Below, one piece after another: positions 1 through 9,082 of a DNA stretch of 64,000 nt. The notes below the pieces were generated by a model. The model was not told where the DNA came from and ran no database searches. It saw nothing but the letters and a program-made list of their open reading frames with translations. A program made the translations under genes and the position numbers. The number at the start of each line of letters is the position of its first letter. Within the stretch, counting starts at the first letter, position 1. The DNA comes from Pseudomonas cavernae. Lineage in GTDB: Bacteria; Pseudomonadota; Gammaproteobacteria; Pseudomonadales; Pseudomonadaceae. The stretch covers positions 4,588,001 through 4,652,000 of the forward strand of contig NZ_CP032419.1 of the NCBI RefSeq assembly GCF_003595175.1. Reading direction: 5' to 3'.

Positions 1-2
1 TT

Positions 3-1172
3 CAGGCGCTGGATGCCTTCCTGCTGGCCGGACAAGCCCTCTGGCGCCCACGCCCCTTCACCCATCGGTATCTGCCCTGGGAGCAGCAACACCCCGAGCT
101 GGCCACCTGGCTGCGCCGGCGCTCGCTGGCGGAAGCCGAAGCCGTCCATAACCACCCGGAGCAGCTGCAAGCACCCGCGCCTTTCGCCCAACTGGCCGCG
201 CAAGCCCTGGCACTGAACGCGGTGGGCGAGTTCGCGGAGAAGCCGCTGCCGACCCTATCGATGCACTTCGCGATGGATATTCCCGGACGCAAATGGCAGC
301 AGATCCAGGCCTTCGCCAGCCGCCTGCAGTTCCGCCAACCGCCGCGGCACTGGCTCGACTGGTGCGCCGGCAAGGGCCATCTCGGCCATCTGCTGGCCCA
401 GGATGGCGGCGGCCTGACCTGCCTGGAATACGACCCGCAGCTGGTTCAATCCGGCGCAGAACTGAGTCGGCGCCGCAGCCTGCAAGCTGTGCACCGGCAG
501 CAGGACGTGCTCGCCGTCGATGCCGCGGCTTGCCTAGACGCCCGCCACACACCGGTGGCCTTGCACGCCTGCGGCGATTTGCATGTGCGCCTGATCGAAC
601 TAGCCAGCGCGGCCGGCTGCGCGCACCTGGCGATCGCTCCGTGCTGCTACAACCGTATCGCGAGTGCGACCTATCAACCGCTTTCATCCGCTGCGCAGGC
701 CTCGGCACTGCACTTATCCCGCGACGACCTCGGCCTGCCGCTGAGCGAAACGGTTACCGCCGGCGCTCGCGTACGCCGTCAGCGCGACACCTCGATGGCC
801 CGCCGCCTGGCCTTCGACCTGCTGCAACGCGAACTGCGCGACTGCGACGACTATCTACCGACCCCATCGCTCCCCAGCGCCTGGCTGCACAAGGACTTTC
901 GCAGCTATTGCTTGGACCTGGCGGCGCTGAAGAACCTCCCCATTTCCGGCGCCCGCGACTGGTCAGCCTTGGAAGCGGCCGGCTGGCAACGCCTGGCCGC
1001 AGTACGCAACCTCGAACTGCTGCGCGGCCTGTACCGCCGCCCGCTGGAACTCTGGCTGCTGCTCGACCGCGCGCTCTACCTGCAAGACCAGGGTTATCGC
1101 GTGCAACTGGGCAGCTTCTGCCCCAGCCGGCTCACCCCGCGCAACCTACTGCTGCTCGCCGAGCGCGAATGA
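3..1172 (+). CDS. SAM-dependent methyltransferase, METTL25/Methyltransf_32-like (5' partial)
   Basis: The reading frame is open from the window edge, so the true start lies upstream; the first ATG-type codons inside are not convincing starts. The SAM-binding motif I is DWCAGKGHLGHLLA, followed by an acidic loop (CLEYDP), a HACGDLHVRLIELA segment and an APCCYN motif, an arrangement I know from the Methyltransf_32/METTL25 group. The substrate cannot be deduced; a nucleic acid or protein target is possible. It ends 293 bases before tRNA-Thr and lies outside the island, so it is core genome. Confidence 0.75.
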   Translation, partial: QALDAFLLAGQALWRPRPFTHRYLPWEQQHPELATWLRRRSLAEAEAVHNHPEQLQAPAPFAQLAAQALALNAVGEFAEKPLPTLSMHFAMDIPGRKWQQIQAFASRLQFRQPPRHWLDWCAGKGHLGHLLAQDGGGLTCLEYDPQLVQSGAELSRRRSLQAVHRQQDVLAVDAAACLDARHTPVALHACGDLHVRLIELASAAGCAHLAIAPCCYNRIASATYQPLSSAAQASALHLSRDDLGLPLSETVTAGARVRRQRDTSMARRLAFDLLQRELRDCDDYLPTPSLPSAWLHKDFRSYCLDLAALKNLPISGARDWSALEAAGWQRLAAVRNLELLRGLYRRPLELWLLLDRALYLQDQGYRVQLGSFCPSRLTPRNLLLLAERE

Positions 1173-1423
1173 GTTACCCACACATTCTGTGGATAACTTT
1201 GTGGGCAGTTTCTGAGCAAATCGCTGCACCGTCGGCAGACCAAGGCCTGGCCTGTACTGGCGAATTTTCATCCGGTTCATAAAAATTAGTAAAAACAGAT
1301 AGTTATGAATTTCTGCTAGCTGTCGCACAAAAACCGAGCACGTTTGTACTAAGCGCATTGAGGCTGTGCATAAGCATTTCCTTTACATGCCTCGAACTCC
1401 GTCTAAACAGCCATTTCTCCGAC

Positions 1424-1451
1424 TTTACGCGAGCTTACGAATGGATATAAT
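1424..1451 (+). promoter_or_regulatory. Promoter of tRNA-Thr
   Basis: A perfect -10 hexamer TATAAT (1446-1451) is preceded by tttacg at 1424-1429 with a 16-base spacer. Transcription would start near 1458, about eight bases before the mature tRNA. The rest of 1173-1423 shows no gene. Confidence 0.65.
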
Positions 1452-1465
1452 GGCGGCCCGAAAAA

Positions 1466-1542
<77 letters not shown>

Positions 1543-1557
1543 ATAAAACAACGACTT

Positions 1558-1583
1558 AGGCTCACCGCAAGGTGGGCCTTTTT
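1558..1583 (+). terminator. Rho-independent terminator after tRNA-Thr (island-borne)
   Basis: The stem aggctcacc / ggtgggcct has a gcaa loop and is followed by ttttcg. It lies inside the island and replaces the original tRNA terminator, which now sits beyond the right end at 23143-23172. Confidence 0.75.
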
Positions 1584-1608
1584 CGTTTCCAGAGCAATTA
1601 AAGGCCAT

Positions 1609-1637
1609 TTGGTCACAGCTTTGGTCACAGCTTCTCG
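1609..1637 (+). repeat. Left arm-type repeats (two copies of ttggtcacagctt)
   Basis: Two overlapping copies of the 13-mer ttggtcacagctt are followed by ctcg. The whole 29-base block is identical to 22937-22965 near the integrase start at the other island end. Equal repeats near both core sites fit integrase arm-type binding sites. They could also be a remnant of the 5' end of an older integrase gene, because in reverse they spell the same AVTKAVTK peptide. Confidence 0.6.
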
Positions 1638-1849
1638 CTTGATTGAACTGAATACGCCCCTGTTCCGGCGAAACTCGTGCACAGCGTGCGCCGGCTCGCG
1701 GGTGGCGCGTCATGAAACAAGAAAGCCCCGCCACCGGTGATGGTGTGCAGGGCTTTCAAGGCTTGGGCAGAGCACGGCGAATCTATCAGGGCACCATGCC
1801 CAGGACAAACGTGCCCCCGGCATAACGCTTCGTTCCCCTCTCCGTCGCC

Positions 1850-2105
1850 ACCCAAGGCGCCGGCGTGCCCCTGGGCGACTGATCGCTGATCGGCGAAGTC
1901 CTCGCCACCGGCCGCCTCGTAGCCCCTTCGACCTCAAGGTGCCCACTGGCGACGGCTTCCTCGTCTACCCCAAACGCCCGCCCCCAGCCCGCCACTGGGC
2001 GAGCTGGCGGACTGGCTCTTGGCCCAGGCCCGCCACTGCCAACCGCTGCAGGAACAATGGCAAAGAAATATTGCTAATGGCCAGTTGCCAGAATTGAACG
2101 TGTAA
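1850..2105 (+). pseudogene. Remnant of a GcvA-type LysR regulator (C-terminal part)
   Basis: Reading across frames gives SLIGEVLATGRLVAP, FDLKVPTGDGFLVYPKRP and LGELADWLLAQARHC, which match the end of the effector-binding domain of GcvA-like LysR regulators. One in-frame stop (after PLGD) and two frameshifts break the frame, and the DNA-binding half is missing. The final frame ends at the taa at 2103-2105. Between 1638 and 1849 I see nothing else interpretable. Confidence 0.6.
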
Positions 2106-2220
2106 GCAATTATTTGCACTCGCGTACCAGTACGGTGCGCAATCCCTTGCAGCACGGACCGCTGACACCCCTCTTTCCAACCGGGGGCATTTCGAGGCGG
2201 CGCCACACAGGAGAGCTTCG

Positions 2221-3963
2221 ATGTCCATCCAGCGACTGTTTTCCCTGATTTTCAGCGCCATCATTCTCTGCACCGCCATCCTCTGCCTGCTGGTCGTGCT
2301 GCTCATCAACAACCAGAAACAACTCAGTGAACGACAGGAAAACCGTAACCAGTCCTACCTCCTGGCTGACGAACTGCGCCAGAGCTCGGATGACCTCACC
2401 CGCATGGCCCGCACCCTGGCCGTGACTGGCGATGCCCGCTACGAAAAGCTCTACCACCAGATACTGGCCATCCGTAACGGCCAAGAACCCCGGCCGCAGG
2501 GCTACCAGCACCCGTACCTCGACTTCATCGTCGCCGGCCAGGACAGCGACACTGAGCCGGGCCAGGCCATGCCCCTGCTCGAACTCATGCGCCGCCAAGG
2601 CTTCACCGAGGCCGAACTGGCCAAACTCGCGGAAGCCGACGCCGCTTCCAATGCCCTGGTGAAAATCGAAACCCAGGCCATGAACGCCGCCCTCGGCCTG
2701 TACCCTGATGACCAGGGCCAGTACACCCGACACGGCCAGCCCGACCTCGTCCTGGCCAGCCAACTCATGCACAGCCCCGACTACCACCGCGAAAAAGCCC
2801 GCATCATGCGCCCAGTGGACGACTTCTTCGAGTTGCTCGACCAGCGCACCAACAACGAAGTGGCTCATCTGCGCGAAGTCGGCACCGCCTACATGACGGC
2901 CGTCAGCGTCATGGTCCTGCTGCTCATCGTCATCGCCGTCATCGGCATCATCGCCATCCGCCGCAAAGTCAGCGGTGCCCTGCTGCGCCTTTCCGCCGAA
3001 GTCAGCCGCGTGGCCGAAGGCGAATTGGCCACCAACCTCGACGCCCGCAGCGCCGGCGAATTCGGCATGCTCTCCCACGCCTTCAGCCAGATGGTCGGCA
3101 AGCTGCGGGAAATCGTCAGTAACGTCGTCCACTCCAGCAGCCAGCTCAGCGTCTCCGCCGCGCAGCTCACCAGCATCACCAGCACCACCCAGGACAACAT
3201 CAAGCAACAGGAACTGCACACCGTCGAAGTCGCTACCGCCATCACCGAAATGGCCGCCACCGTGCAGGAAGTGGCGCGCAACTCCGCGCACACCGCCGAT
3301 GCCGCGCAAGAGGCCGACCGGGCCGCCAACAGCGGCCGGCAAGTGGTGGAGCAAATGGTCGGCACCATCCAGCGCCTGTCCGGCGAGATTGGCCAGGCCG
3401 CCGAAGTGGTTCAAGCGCTGGCGGCAAACACCGCCAACATCGGCGGCATACTCGACGTGATTCGCGGCATCGCCGACCAGACCAATCTCCTCGCCCTCAA
3501 CGCCGCCATCGAAGCCGCGCGGGCCGGCGAACAAGGTCGCGGCTTCGCCGTGGTGGCTGACGAAGTACGCAGCCTGGCCAAACGCACCCAGGACTCGACC
3601 CAGGAGATCCAAGGCATGATCGAACGCCTGCAAGAAGGCGCGCAGCAAGCCGTCAGCGTCATGACCCAAAGCCGCGCCCAGGCCGAAACCGGCGCCAGAC
3701 AAGCCGACGACGCCGGCCAAGCCCTGGCCAGCATCACCCACTCCAACCGCGTGATCAGCGAAATGGCCGTCCAGATCGCCAGCGCCGCCGAAGAACAAGC
3801 CGCCGTGGCCCAGGACATCAGCCAACGCATCGAACTCATCCGCGACCTCGCCAGCAGCAACGCCGCAGGCTCCGACCAGGTCAACAGCGCCAACCAAAGC
3901 CTCGCCGAACTCGCCGAACTCCTCCACGCTCAGGTCCGCTACTTCAACCTCGGCCGCACCTGA
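2221..3963 (+). CDS. Methyl-accepting chemotaxis protein
   Basis: This 580-residue inner-membrane chemoreceptor has a first membrane helix at about residues 7-29. A periplasmic region of about 190 residues begins with a helix rich in [19 protein letters not shown], a pattern I know from several sensor families. The second membrane helix is at about 224-246, followed by HAMP and the cytoplasmic signalling domain. The conserved hairpin tip ([20 protein letters not shown]) lies near residue 416 and would contact CheA/CheW. No pentapeptide tether for CheR/CheB is seen at the C-terminus. The ATG follows ggagagcttcg. It is an accessory gene inside the island, and its ligand is unknown. Confidence 0.93.
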   Translation: MSIQRLFSLIFSAIILCTAILCLLVVLLINNQKQLSERQENRNQSYLLADELRQSSDDLTRMARTLAVTGDARYEKLYHQILAIRNGQEPRPQGYQHPYLDFIVAGQDSDTEPGQAMPLLELMRRQGFTEAELAKLAEADAASNALVKIETQAMNAALGLYPDDQGQYTRHGQPDLVLASQLMHSPDYHREKARIMRPVDDFFELLDQRTNNEVAHLREVGTAYMTAVSVMVLLLIVIAVIGIIAIRRKVSGALLRLSAEVSRVAEGELATNLDARSAGEFGMLSHAFSQMVGKLREIVSNVVHSSSQLSVSAAQLTSITSTTQDNIKQQELHTVEVATAITEMAATVQEVARNSAHTADAAQEADRAANSGRQVVEQMVGTIQRLSGEIGQAAEVVQALAANTANIGGILDVIRGIADQTNLLALNAAIEAARAGEQGRGFAVVADEVRSLAKRTQDSTQEIQGMIERLQEGAQQAVSVMTQSRAQAETGARQADDAGQALASITHSNRVISEMAVQIASAAEEQAAVAQDISQRIELIRDLASSNAAGSDQVNSANQSLAELAELLHAQVRYFNLGRT

Positions 3964-4219
3964 AAGAAAGTACTCACCAGAAGCAGAGGTCAGGCCACGA
4001 TAGCCTTCCTCTTGCTTCGCATTGACGCCGCCCGCCAGCAGAATGCTTTGGGCATGAGTCCAGCCTGACCGTGAGGTGCATGACTCTGGTGCGCCATACC
4101 GCGCCAGCGCTCACGGATCGAGTCTTGAGGGCGTATCGCTTCGGAGTTTGGCAGGACTGCAGCGAAAAGGTGCTTCGGCCGCGCCCTCCCACCGCAGTTG
4201 AATTTGCCGGGCAAGCCCC

Positions 4220-4252
4220 AGGAGCGTCACCAAGGAGCGTCACCAAGGAGCG
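4220..4252 (+). repeat. Tandem 13-base repeat carrying the ribosome binding site
   Basis: The unit aggagcgtcacca occurs twice and a third copy begins (aggagcg) just before the GTG at 4257. Each copy contains AGGAG, so three Shine-Dalgarno sequences lie in series, of which the last is correctly spaced. Upstream, 3964-4219 holds no evident gene. Confidence 0.8.
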
Positions 4253-4256
4253 TTAA

Positions 4257-6575
4257 GTGTCTCGCACAATCCACAGCCTGCGCACACGCACCCTCTTCTA
4301 TCTGCTGTTGCTGCTGTCCGCAGTGGCGCTGGCCAGTTACTGGAGCTCCTCTAACCTGCTGCACCAGAGCCTGGGGCAGTATGAAGAGCGCCAGGCCCAG
4401 GAAGAGCTGGAACGGGTCAATGTGGCGTTGGTCACTGACGCCCAGGCGTTGCTGGGCAGTGCTCTGGACTATGGCGTCTGGGATGACAGCTACGAGTACC
4501 TGCAGCAGCCGAGCCCGGCTTACCTGGACGCCAATTTCACCGTCGACTCCATGCGCAACCTGCGCGTGGATTTCGCGGTGTTTCTCACGACCGCCGGTGC
4601 GCTGCACTCCGACATCACGTCAGGTGGCGAGCAGCGGGAGCCCCTCGCGACCGACAGCAGCACGCTGCGCGCGGTGCACGGCGGTCTAGCCGCGCTCTCC
4701 GCCACGCTGCAGCAGCAGGGCGCCTACCTGCTGCGCTGGATCGATGGCACGCCGGTAATCCTGGCCTACAGCCCCATCCTGGACACCGACCGGAACCAAC
4801 CGCAGCGGGGTTGGCTGGTGATGGGCCGACGGCTCGACGCGAACGCCTTGGCCAGGCTGGAGCAGCTGGTCGGCACTTCCTTCCAGCTGGCACCTGCCAC
4901 GACCAGTGCGCCGGCGCTCCCAACGGCACCGGGCAGCCTGCGCGTCAGTCGCCTGCTCGCGGACTCCCTGGGCCCCAGCGCCGTGCACCTCATCATCCAG
5001 CGCCCGCCCATCCTGGACCCGCAGAAACGCGCCGGCGACCTCCTGCTCCTCGGCAACTCCCTGCTCATTCTGCTGCTGGCTGCCCTGGCCGCCACCCTCC
5101 TGCTCGACCGCCTGATCCTCAAGCGCCTGAGCCGCTTCTCGCACCTGGCCGAGCAGCGCCGGCGCAATGCGGAACAGCCGGCAGTTTGGCCGGTGCAAGG
5201 CGACGATGAACTGGACCAGCTCGCGCTATCGCTCAACGAGCTGATGACGGAAGTGCACACGGCCCACGAGAGTCTTTACCAGGAAGCGCGCCGGGATCCG
5301 CTCACCGGACTGGGCAACCGCAAATTCCTCAGCGAGCGCCTGGCCCTCTACCAGGCGATGCAGCGGCGCCAGCCCGGCCTGACGCTGACCCTCTACCTGA
5401 TCGACCTGGACGACTTCAAGCTGATCAACGACTGCCTCGGTCACGAAGCCGGCGATGCCCTGCTGAACCACCTCGCGCAACGACTGGGGGGATTGCTGCG
5501 CGCTAGCGATACGGCGGTGCGTATGGGCGGAGATGAATTCGTCGTGCTCAGTCTGACGGACGACACCGGGCCGGGCAGTCACGCCCTCGCCCAGCGCCTG
5601 CTAGAGGCGGTCTGTCAACCGCTGATGTTCCAGGACACGCAGCTGGCGATCAGCGCCTCCATCGGCATCGCCCTGGCCGGACCGGGTACTAGCGAGGACG
5701 AGTTACTGCGCAACGCCGACATCGCCTTGTACCAGGCCAAACGGGCCGGCAAGAGCGGCTTTGCGTTCTTTTCCGCGACCATGCACACCAATGTGCAGGA
5801 ACGCATGCGCATCGAACAACGCCTGCGCCAAGCCCTGGCCCTTGGCCAGTTGGAAGTCTGGTTCCAGCCGATCGTCGACGGTGAATCTGGAGCCACCCGG
5901 ATGGTTGAAGCACTGGCTCGCTGGCCTGTCGACGGCGGCTACTGCCCACCCGACAAGTTCATCCCGGTGGCCGAGGAGGCCGGTCTGATCTGCGAGCTGG
6001 GCCTGTATATCGCCCGGCGCGCCATCCAGGCCCTGCCCCGCCTGCAGCAGGCCCGCCCAGGACTGGTCCTGAACATCAACCTGTCGGTCAAGCAACTGCT
6101 GCAGGTCAACCTCGTCGGTCAACTCTGTGAACTGGTGGACGCCGAACGGCTATCCCGGCACAGCGTGCACTTCGAGCTGACCGAGAGTGCCTTCTCGGAA
6201 AGCCTGGAGGTGCTCGAGGAACAGGTCAATGCGCTGGTCGCGGCCGGGTTCCAGCTCCATCTCGATGACTTCGGCACCGGCTATTCCTCCCTGCAACGCC
6301 TGCAACATTTGCCGATGTCGGCGCTTAAGCTGGACAAATCCTTCACCCGCCTGCTGGACGAGGGCGATGAGCGCATCGTCAAGGTGATCCTGTCGCTAGG
6401 TGAACTGCTGCAGCTGAGGGTGATCGCCGAGGGCGTCGAAACCGAGCAGCAGCGGGAGCGTTTGCAAATCCTCGGCTGCCGGCTGATGCAGGGTTATCTG
6501 TTCGCCAAACCAATGCCCGAACAACAATTGCTCGACTGGCTACCGGCCCCTTCCTCCACGGCTGGCTCAGTGTGA
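4257..6575 (+). CDS. CHASE4-like GGDEF-EAL c-di-GMP enzyme
   Basis: This 772-residue membrane protein starts with GTG, placed by the AGGAG seven bases upstream. A membrane helix near residues 15-30 is followed by a periplasmic CHASE4-like domain (CHASE4 assigned from memory of the pattern) and a second helix near 260-285. The GGDEF domain has an intact GGDEF motif at 424-428 and an inhibitory RxxD site five residues before it (RASD). The EAL domain has E551-A552-L553, NINLSVKQLL, ELTESAF and DDFGTGYSS. Both the cyclase and phosphodiesterase motifs look intact, so the net activity is unclear. It lies in the island downstream of the chemoreceptor. Confidence 0.92.
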   Translation: MSRTIHSLRTRTLFYLLLLLSAVALASYWSSSNLLHQSLGQYEERQAQEELERVNVALVTDAQALLGSALDYGVWDDSYEYLQQPSPAYLDANFTVDSMRNLRVDFAVFLTTAGALHSDITSGGEQREPLATDSSTLRAVHGGLAALSATLQQQGAYLLRWIDGTPVILAYSPILDTDRNQPQRGWLVMGRRLDANALARLEQLVGTSFQLAPATTSAPALPTAPGSLRVSRLLADSLGPSAVHLIIQRPPILDPQKRAGDLLLLGNSLLILLLAALAATLLLDRLILKRLSRFSHLAEQRRRNAEQPAVWPVQGDDELDQLALSLNELMTEVHTAHESLYQEARRDPLTGLGNRKFLSERLALYQAMQRRQPGLTLTLYLIDLDDFKLINDCLGHEAGDALLNHLAQRLGGLLRASDTAVRMGGDEFVVLSLTDDTGPGSHALAQRLLEAVCQPLMFQDTQLAISASIGIALAGPGTSEDELLRNADIALYQAKRAGKSGFAFFSATMHTNVQERMRIEQRLRQALALGQLEVWFQPIVDGESGATRMVEALARWPVDGGYCPPDKFIPVAEEAGLICELGLYIARRAIQALPRLQQARPGLVLNINLSVKQLLQVNLVGQLCELVDAERLSRHSVHFELTESAFSESLEVLEEQVNALVAAGFQLHLDDFGTGYSSLQRLQHLPMSALKLDKSFTRLLDEGDERIVKVILSLGELLQLRVIAEGVETEQQRERLQILGCRLMQGYLFAKPMPEQQLLDWLPAPSSTAGSV

Positions 6576-6621
6576 GAACAACAGGCGTGATGCTCGGCCG
6601 GCTACACAAAGCCGCCAGGCG

Positions 6622-6771
6622 GTCGCCGCCGCGACCGGTGGCTGGGGCTAAGGCTTTGCCGGCGGTGACCCGGCCCAGCGTGTTGTCGGTGGCGACGCGG
6701 CCACGGCCTGTTTTGCCTGCCACGCCGCCGAAAAGGACCACGACTACGTGTTCAGCCGCACGCGTGATTGA
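6622..6771 (+). pseudogene. Remnant of a cytochrome P460-type c cytochrome (C-terminal part)
   Basis: The frame reads AATGGWG, a stop, then GFAGGDPAQRVVGG, ACFACHAAEKDHDYVFS and a final stop at 6769-6771. The CXXCH haem motif followed by DYVFS is typical of the C-terminus of cytochrome P460 family proteins. The N-terminal two thirds are absent and the frame carries an internal taa. From 6772 to 7063 no gene is recognised. Confidence 0.55.
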
Positions 6772-7063
6772 ACCGCCGCGCTGATCCAGCGGGCATTGTC
6801 GGCGCAGGCGGGAGCGAGGTGGACCCGCGGCGCGGTAATGGCGGTCAGACTGCGGTACAACCAGCCCAGAGTTACCTCTGGTCACCGGCTATCCGTAGGC
6901 TCCTAGCGCAAGGCGGCAGGATTTCGGCGTTAACCGAAATCGCCTTCCCGCCTTCGAGCGCGCCTCCCGTCTCGGTGATCCACCCTGTCACTGTGAGCGG
7001 GGTTTGCGGGGCGATTGAGCTCCGCACTGCTGGCAGCTTGTACGGTGCCGAAGCCTAGCCGCG

Positions 7064-7492
7064 CTAGGCCCAATCGCAACCCGGTTTGCCACGGCATAAC
7101 CGGCGATCGAGGCTCCAGGCGCCGCCCCCGGCCGCCACCAGATAGAGGAAGATAAAGCAGAACAGGATGGCCGGCTCGCCGCCATTCAGCAGTGGTACCC
7201 AGCCATCGGGGGCATGTCCGATGAAGTAGGCAAAGGCCATTTCACCGGACAGGATAAAGGCACTCAGTCGTGTGAGCAGGCCGAACAGCAGCAGCAGGCC
7301 GCCCACCACTTCGAGCAACCCGGCGAAGCCAATCAGGGAAAACAGGTTCAACTCATCGAAGAAGGCGACATGCGGGAAGCCGAACAGCTTGGCCGTACCA
7401 TGCTGGAGGAACAGGAAGGCGGTGACGATCCGCAGCACGCTCAGCAGGCGCGGGGCCCAGAGCGTATTCAGTTGGTTGATGAGCGCAGACAC
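7064..7492 (-). CDS. DoxX family membrane protein
   Basis: This 142-residue protein has four predicted membrane helices and a DoxX pattern (RIVTAFLFLQHGTAKLFGFP, then GFAGLLEVVGGLLLLFGLLT). A GTG start at 7492 is chosen because aggagaacc precedes it; an upstream ATG would give a long, poorly structured leader. DoxX proteins are thought to act in membrane redox or quinone chemistry. DoxX genes often accompany DUF692/DUF2282/DUF2063 operons (as in Caulobacter gig genes), and such an operon lies 5.4 kb away in this island, though in the opposite direction. A functional link is therefore inference. Confidence 0.85.
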   Translation of the reverse strand: MSALINQLNTLWAPRLLSVLRIVTAFLFLQHGTAKLFGFPHVAFFDELNLFSLIGFAGLLEVVGGLLLLFGLLTRLSAFILSGEMAFAYFIGHAPDGWVPLLNGGEPAILFCFIFLYLVAAGGGAWSLDRRLCRGKPGCDWA

Positions 7493-7793
7493 GGGAGGTT
7501 CTCCTGAGCAAGGTCGAGCGTCGGAGGCAACAGGTAACTGCAGTGAGGCACAGATTCGCGCGAAGTAAAGTTGGCAGGGCAGCGGCATCTTTCTTCAGGA
7601 CCGGGTCCTGGCCAGCGCTGCGGCGATGACGCCGGCGGCCAGCAGTTCCTCGGCCAGGACCTGGCGTTACGGAGGACGCCGCTCGCTGCCTGGCCTCCAG
7701 AGACGCCAAGGCTCCGGTGACTTCTTGTAGGTGCTGCCGGTCAGGCAGCGAGGTACGGACGATTGAGCGCTCGCGCTGGAAGAAGGTGCCCGG
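7493..7793. other. Gap without recognisable gene
   Basis: On the minus strand a short frame ends in EELLAAGVIAAALARTRS and a stop near 7601, but a stop also precedes it closely. It may be the tail of a lost gene. No promoter or RNA is evident. Confidence 0.3.
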
Positions 7794-7955
7794 CATGACC
7801 TGCTGGAAGTGATCGACGACCGCGCCGGCAGCCGCTCCACCCTCCTGACCAGACAACTGCCCATCGAGCACTGGCATGGCTGGATCCTCGACCGCCTGGT
7901 GCACAGCGCCTACCGAGTGACGATGAAGGGCGAGTCATTGCGCCGGAAAAAAGCC
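7794..7955 (+). pseudogene. Remnant of IstB, IS21-family helper ATPase (C-terminal part)
   Basis: The frame gives [30 protein letters not shown] and [20 protein letters not shown], the C-terminal third of IstB. The usual segment between HxW and ILDRLVH (containing a conserved LADA) is deleted. Neither the Walker A half, IstA nor the IS ends are present. Confidence 0.75.
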
Positions 7956-8333
7956 GAGAAGATGCCGCATCGTGACCAGTCCCTGGGCAGTACGGCGAAG
8001 CACGCCGGCAACGCCTTGGACGATGCGGTCAACGGTCTTGGCGCCCTGCTTGGCGGCGGAAGCTGGCTGAGTTCCAGGCTAACCTTCGATGAGGAAACCA
8101 ACGCCAAGGCCAAGCCGCTGTTCATCTCGACCGTGGCGAACTTGAAGGCCGCCAGCCAAGACCTGCGCGAAGCGATGCGCGTTGTGGTCAGCATGGTCGT
8201 CGAACGGTTCGGCGCCGAGGTTGCGCAGAACATGAAGCCCTACGTGGTGCGCTTCATCGCGGACGTGCGCGACGGCAAGGCCAGCCTGGAGACTGAGAAT
8301 GAGCGCGGAACGGTACGCGGCGATGGCCCGTAA
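7956..8333 (+). pseudogene. Truncated mobile-element protein of unknown function
   Basis: The IstB remnant runs in frame into a different sequence: a Gly-rich stretch ([15 protein letters not shown]), then about 75 residues of charged helix ([37 protein letters not shown]) before the stop. The second part resembles regions I have seen near strawberry-notch/polyvalent proteins of integrative elements, but the family name is uncertain. The true N-terminus was replaced by the IstB fragment, so this is probably non-functional. Confidence 0.4.
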
Positions 8334-8598
8334 GCACTGGACGAAGTGGCTGCCGGAGAAAACGGCGGAACTGAAAGCGGACGGGGATTGGGAGTCGACC
8401 CTGCGGACGCGGGGCAAGTGGGCGGCCGAAAGGGTGCGCGAACTGATGGAGCAGGGGTTCCCGCAGTTCGCGGCGGAAGAGGTGGCTCTAAGCGAGTTCA
8501 TTCTTCTGAAACCGGAGCCGAAGGCGAATCTGGAGCCGTTGGAGCGCAAGGAACTGGCGGAACTGGAGCGGCAGTACCGCAAGACGCACCGCGAGTAA
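8299..8598 (+). CDS. Hypothetical mobile-element protein, 99 residues
   Basis: The ATG lies inside the end of the previous frame (35-base overlap). The protein is highly charged and helical: [20 protein letters not shown] at the start, [14 protein letters not shown] in the middle, ending in a Glu/Arg-rich helix. No enzymatic motif is visible. Similar short proteins tend to precede strawberry-notch-type methylase/helicase genes in integrative elements (from memory), and a fragment of such a gene follows here. It may therefore be a surviving piece of that operon. Confidence 0.5.
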   Translation: MSAERYAAMARKHWTKWLPEKTAELKADGDWESTLRTRGKWAAERVRELMEQGFPQFAAEEVALSEFILLKPEPKANLEPLERKELAELERQYRKTHRE

Positions 8599-8619
8599 GC
8601 ATCGACGGCGCGCCCGTGG

Positions 8620-8973
8620 GGGCGCCGAACATCCCCGCCAGTAACTTCCAGATCACCGAGGCCACCCGCCTCGGCCAGGGCGGCGAGGTCCAGAAGCTCA
8701 ACGACAACCTCGCCGCCATTCGCACCCTCAAGCAGATCGAGGCCGAGGCCGATGCCGCCACGCCACCCCGGACGAGCAGGGCGTGCTGGCCCGCTACGTC
8801 CGTTGGGGCGGCCTGGCCAACGCCTTCCCCGAGCGGATGCTGTACCTGGGCACCGGCAGCCAGCACTTGGGTAACTTCGGCAAGGTGGTGGTGCGTGGCC
8901 TGACCGGCACCCTGGCGTTGGCGCGCACCGCGAAAACTCTAGCCACCATGCCTGTTCCAAAAAGGTGTACCTA
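8620..8973 (+). pseudogene. Remnant of a strawberry-notch/N6-methylase-type polyvalent protein
   Basis: The first frame gives NFQITEATRLGQGGEVQKLN and NLAAIRTLKQIEAEA, the hallmark start of the methylase/strawberry-notch family found in conjugative elements. A one-base shift near 8765 leads to DEQGVLARYVRWGGLANAFP. The sequence then jumps to an unrelated piece (MLYLGTGSQHLGNFGKVVVR) and stops. Thousands of bases of the normal gene are missing. Confidence 0.6.
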
Positions 8974-9082
8974 AATAGAAACAGAGCAGCAGAGATTTTT
9001 TCGCACTGATTCCTTGGAAAGTAACACTCAAAGTGCAACATTAATTAAAAAAGCACCTCAAGTGATACAGGAGCAAGGAATC
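8974..9082 (+). promoter_or_regulatory. AT-rich leader of the serine recombinase gene
   Basis: This stretch is clearly richer in A and T than its surroundings and contains short imperfect repeats (ggaaagtaacactc, aaagtgcaac, aaaagcacctc). A resolvase often binds its own res site upstream of its gene, so a res site plus promoter is plausible but not shown. The ribosome binding site caggagcaagga precedes the ATG at 9083. Confidence 0.35.

Noticed and set aside
1173..1210. DnaA-box-like ttatccaca sequences (also near 21350) suggesting an origin
   Set aside because: They are single or widely spaced, without clusters, AT-rich unwinding region or a replication initiator gene.
2110..3927. A 605-codon open frame on the minus strand opposite the chemoreceptor gene
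   Set aside because: Its composition (Gly/Asp/Leu/His-rich, no domains) is the mirror of a high-GC gene; the plus-strand chemoreceptor explains the region.
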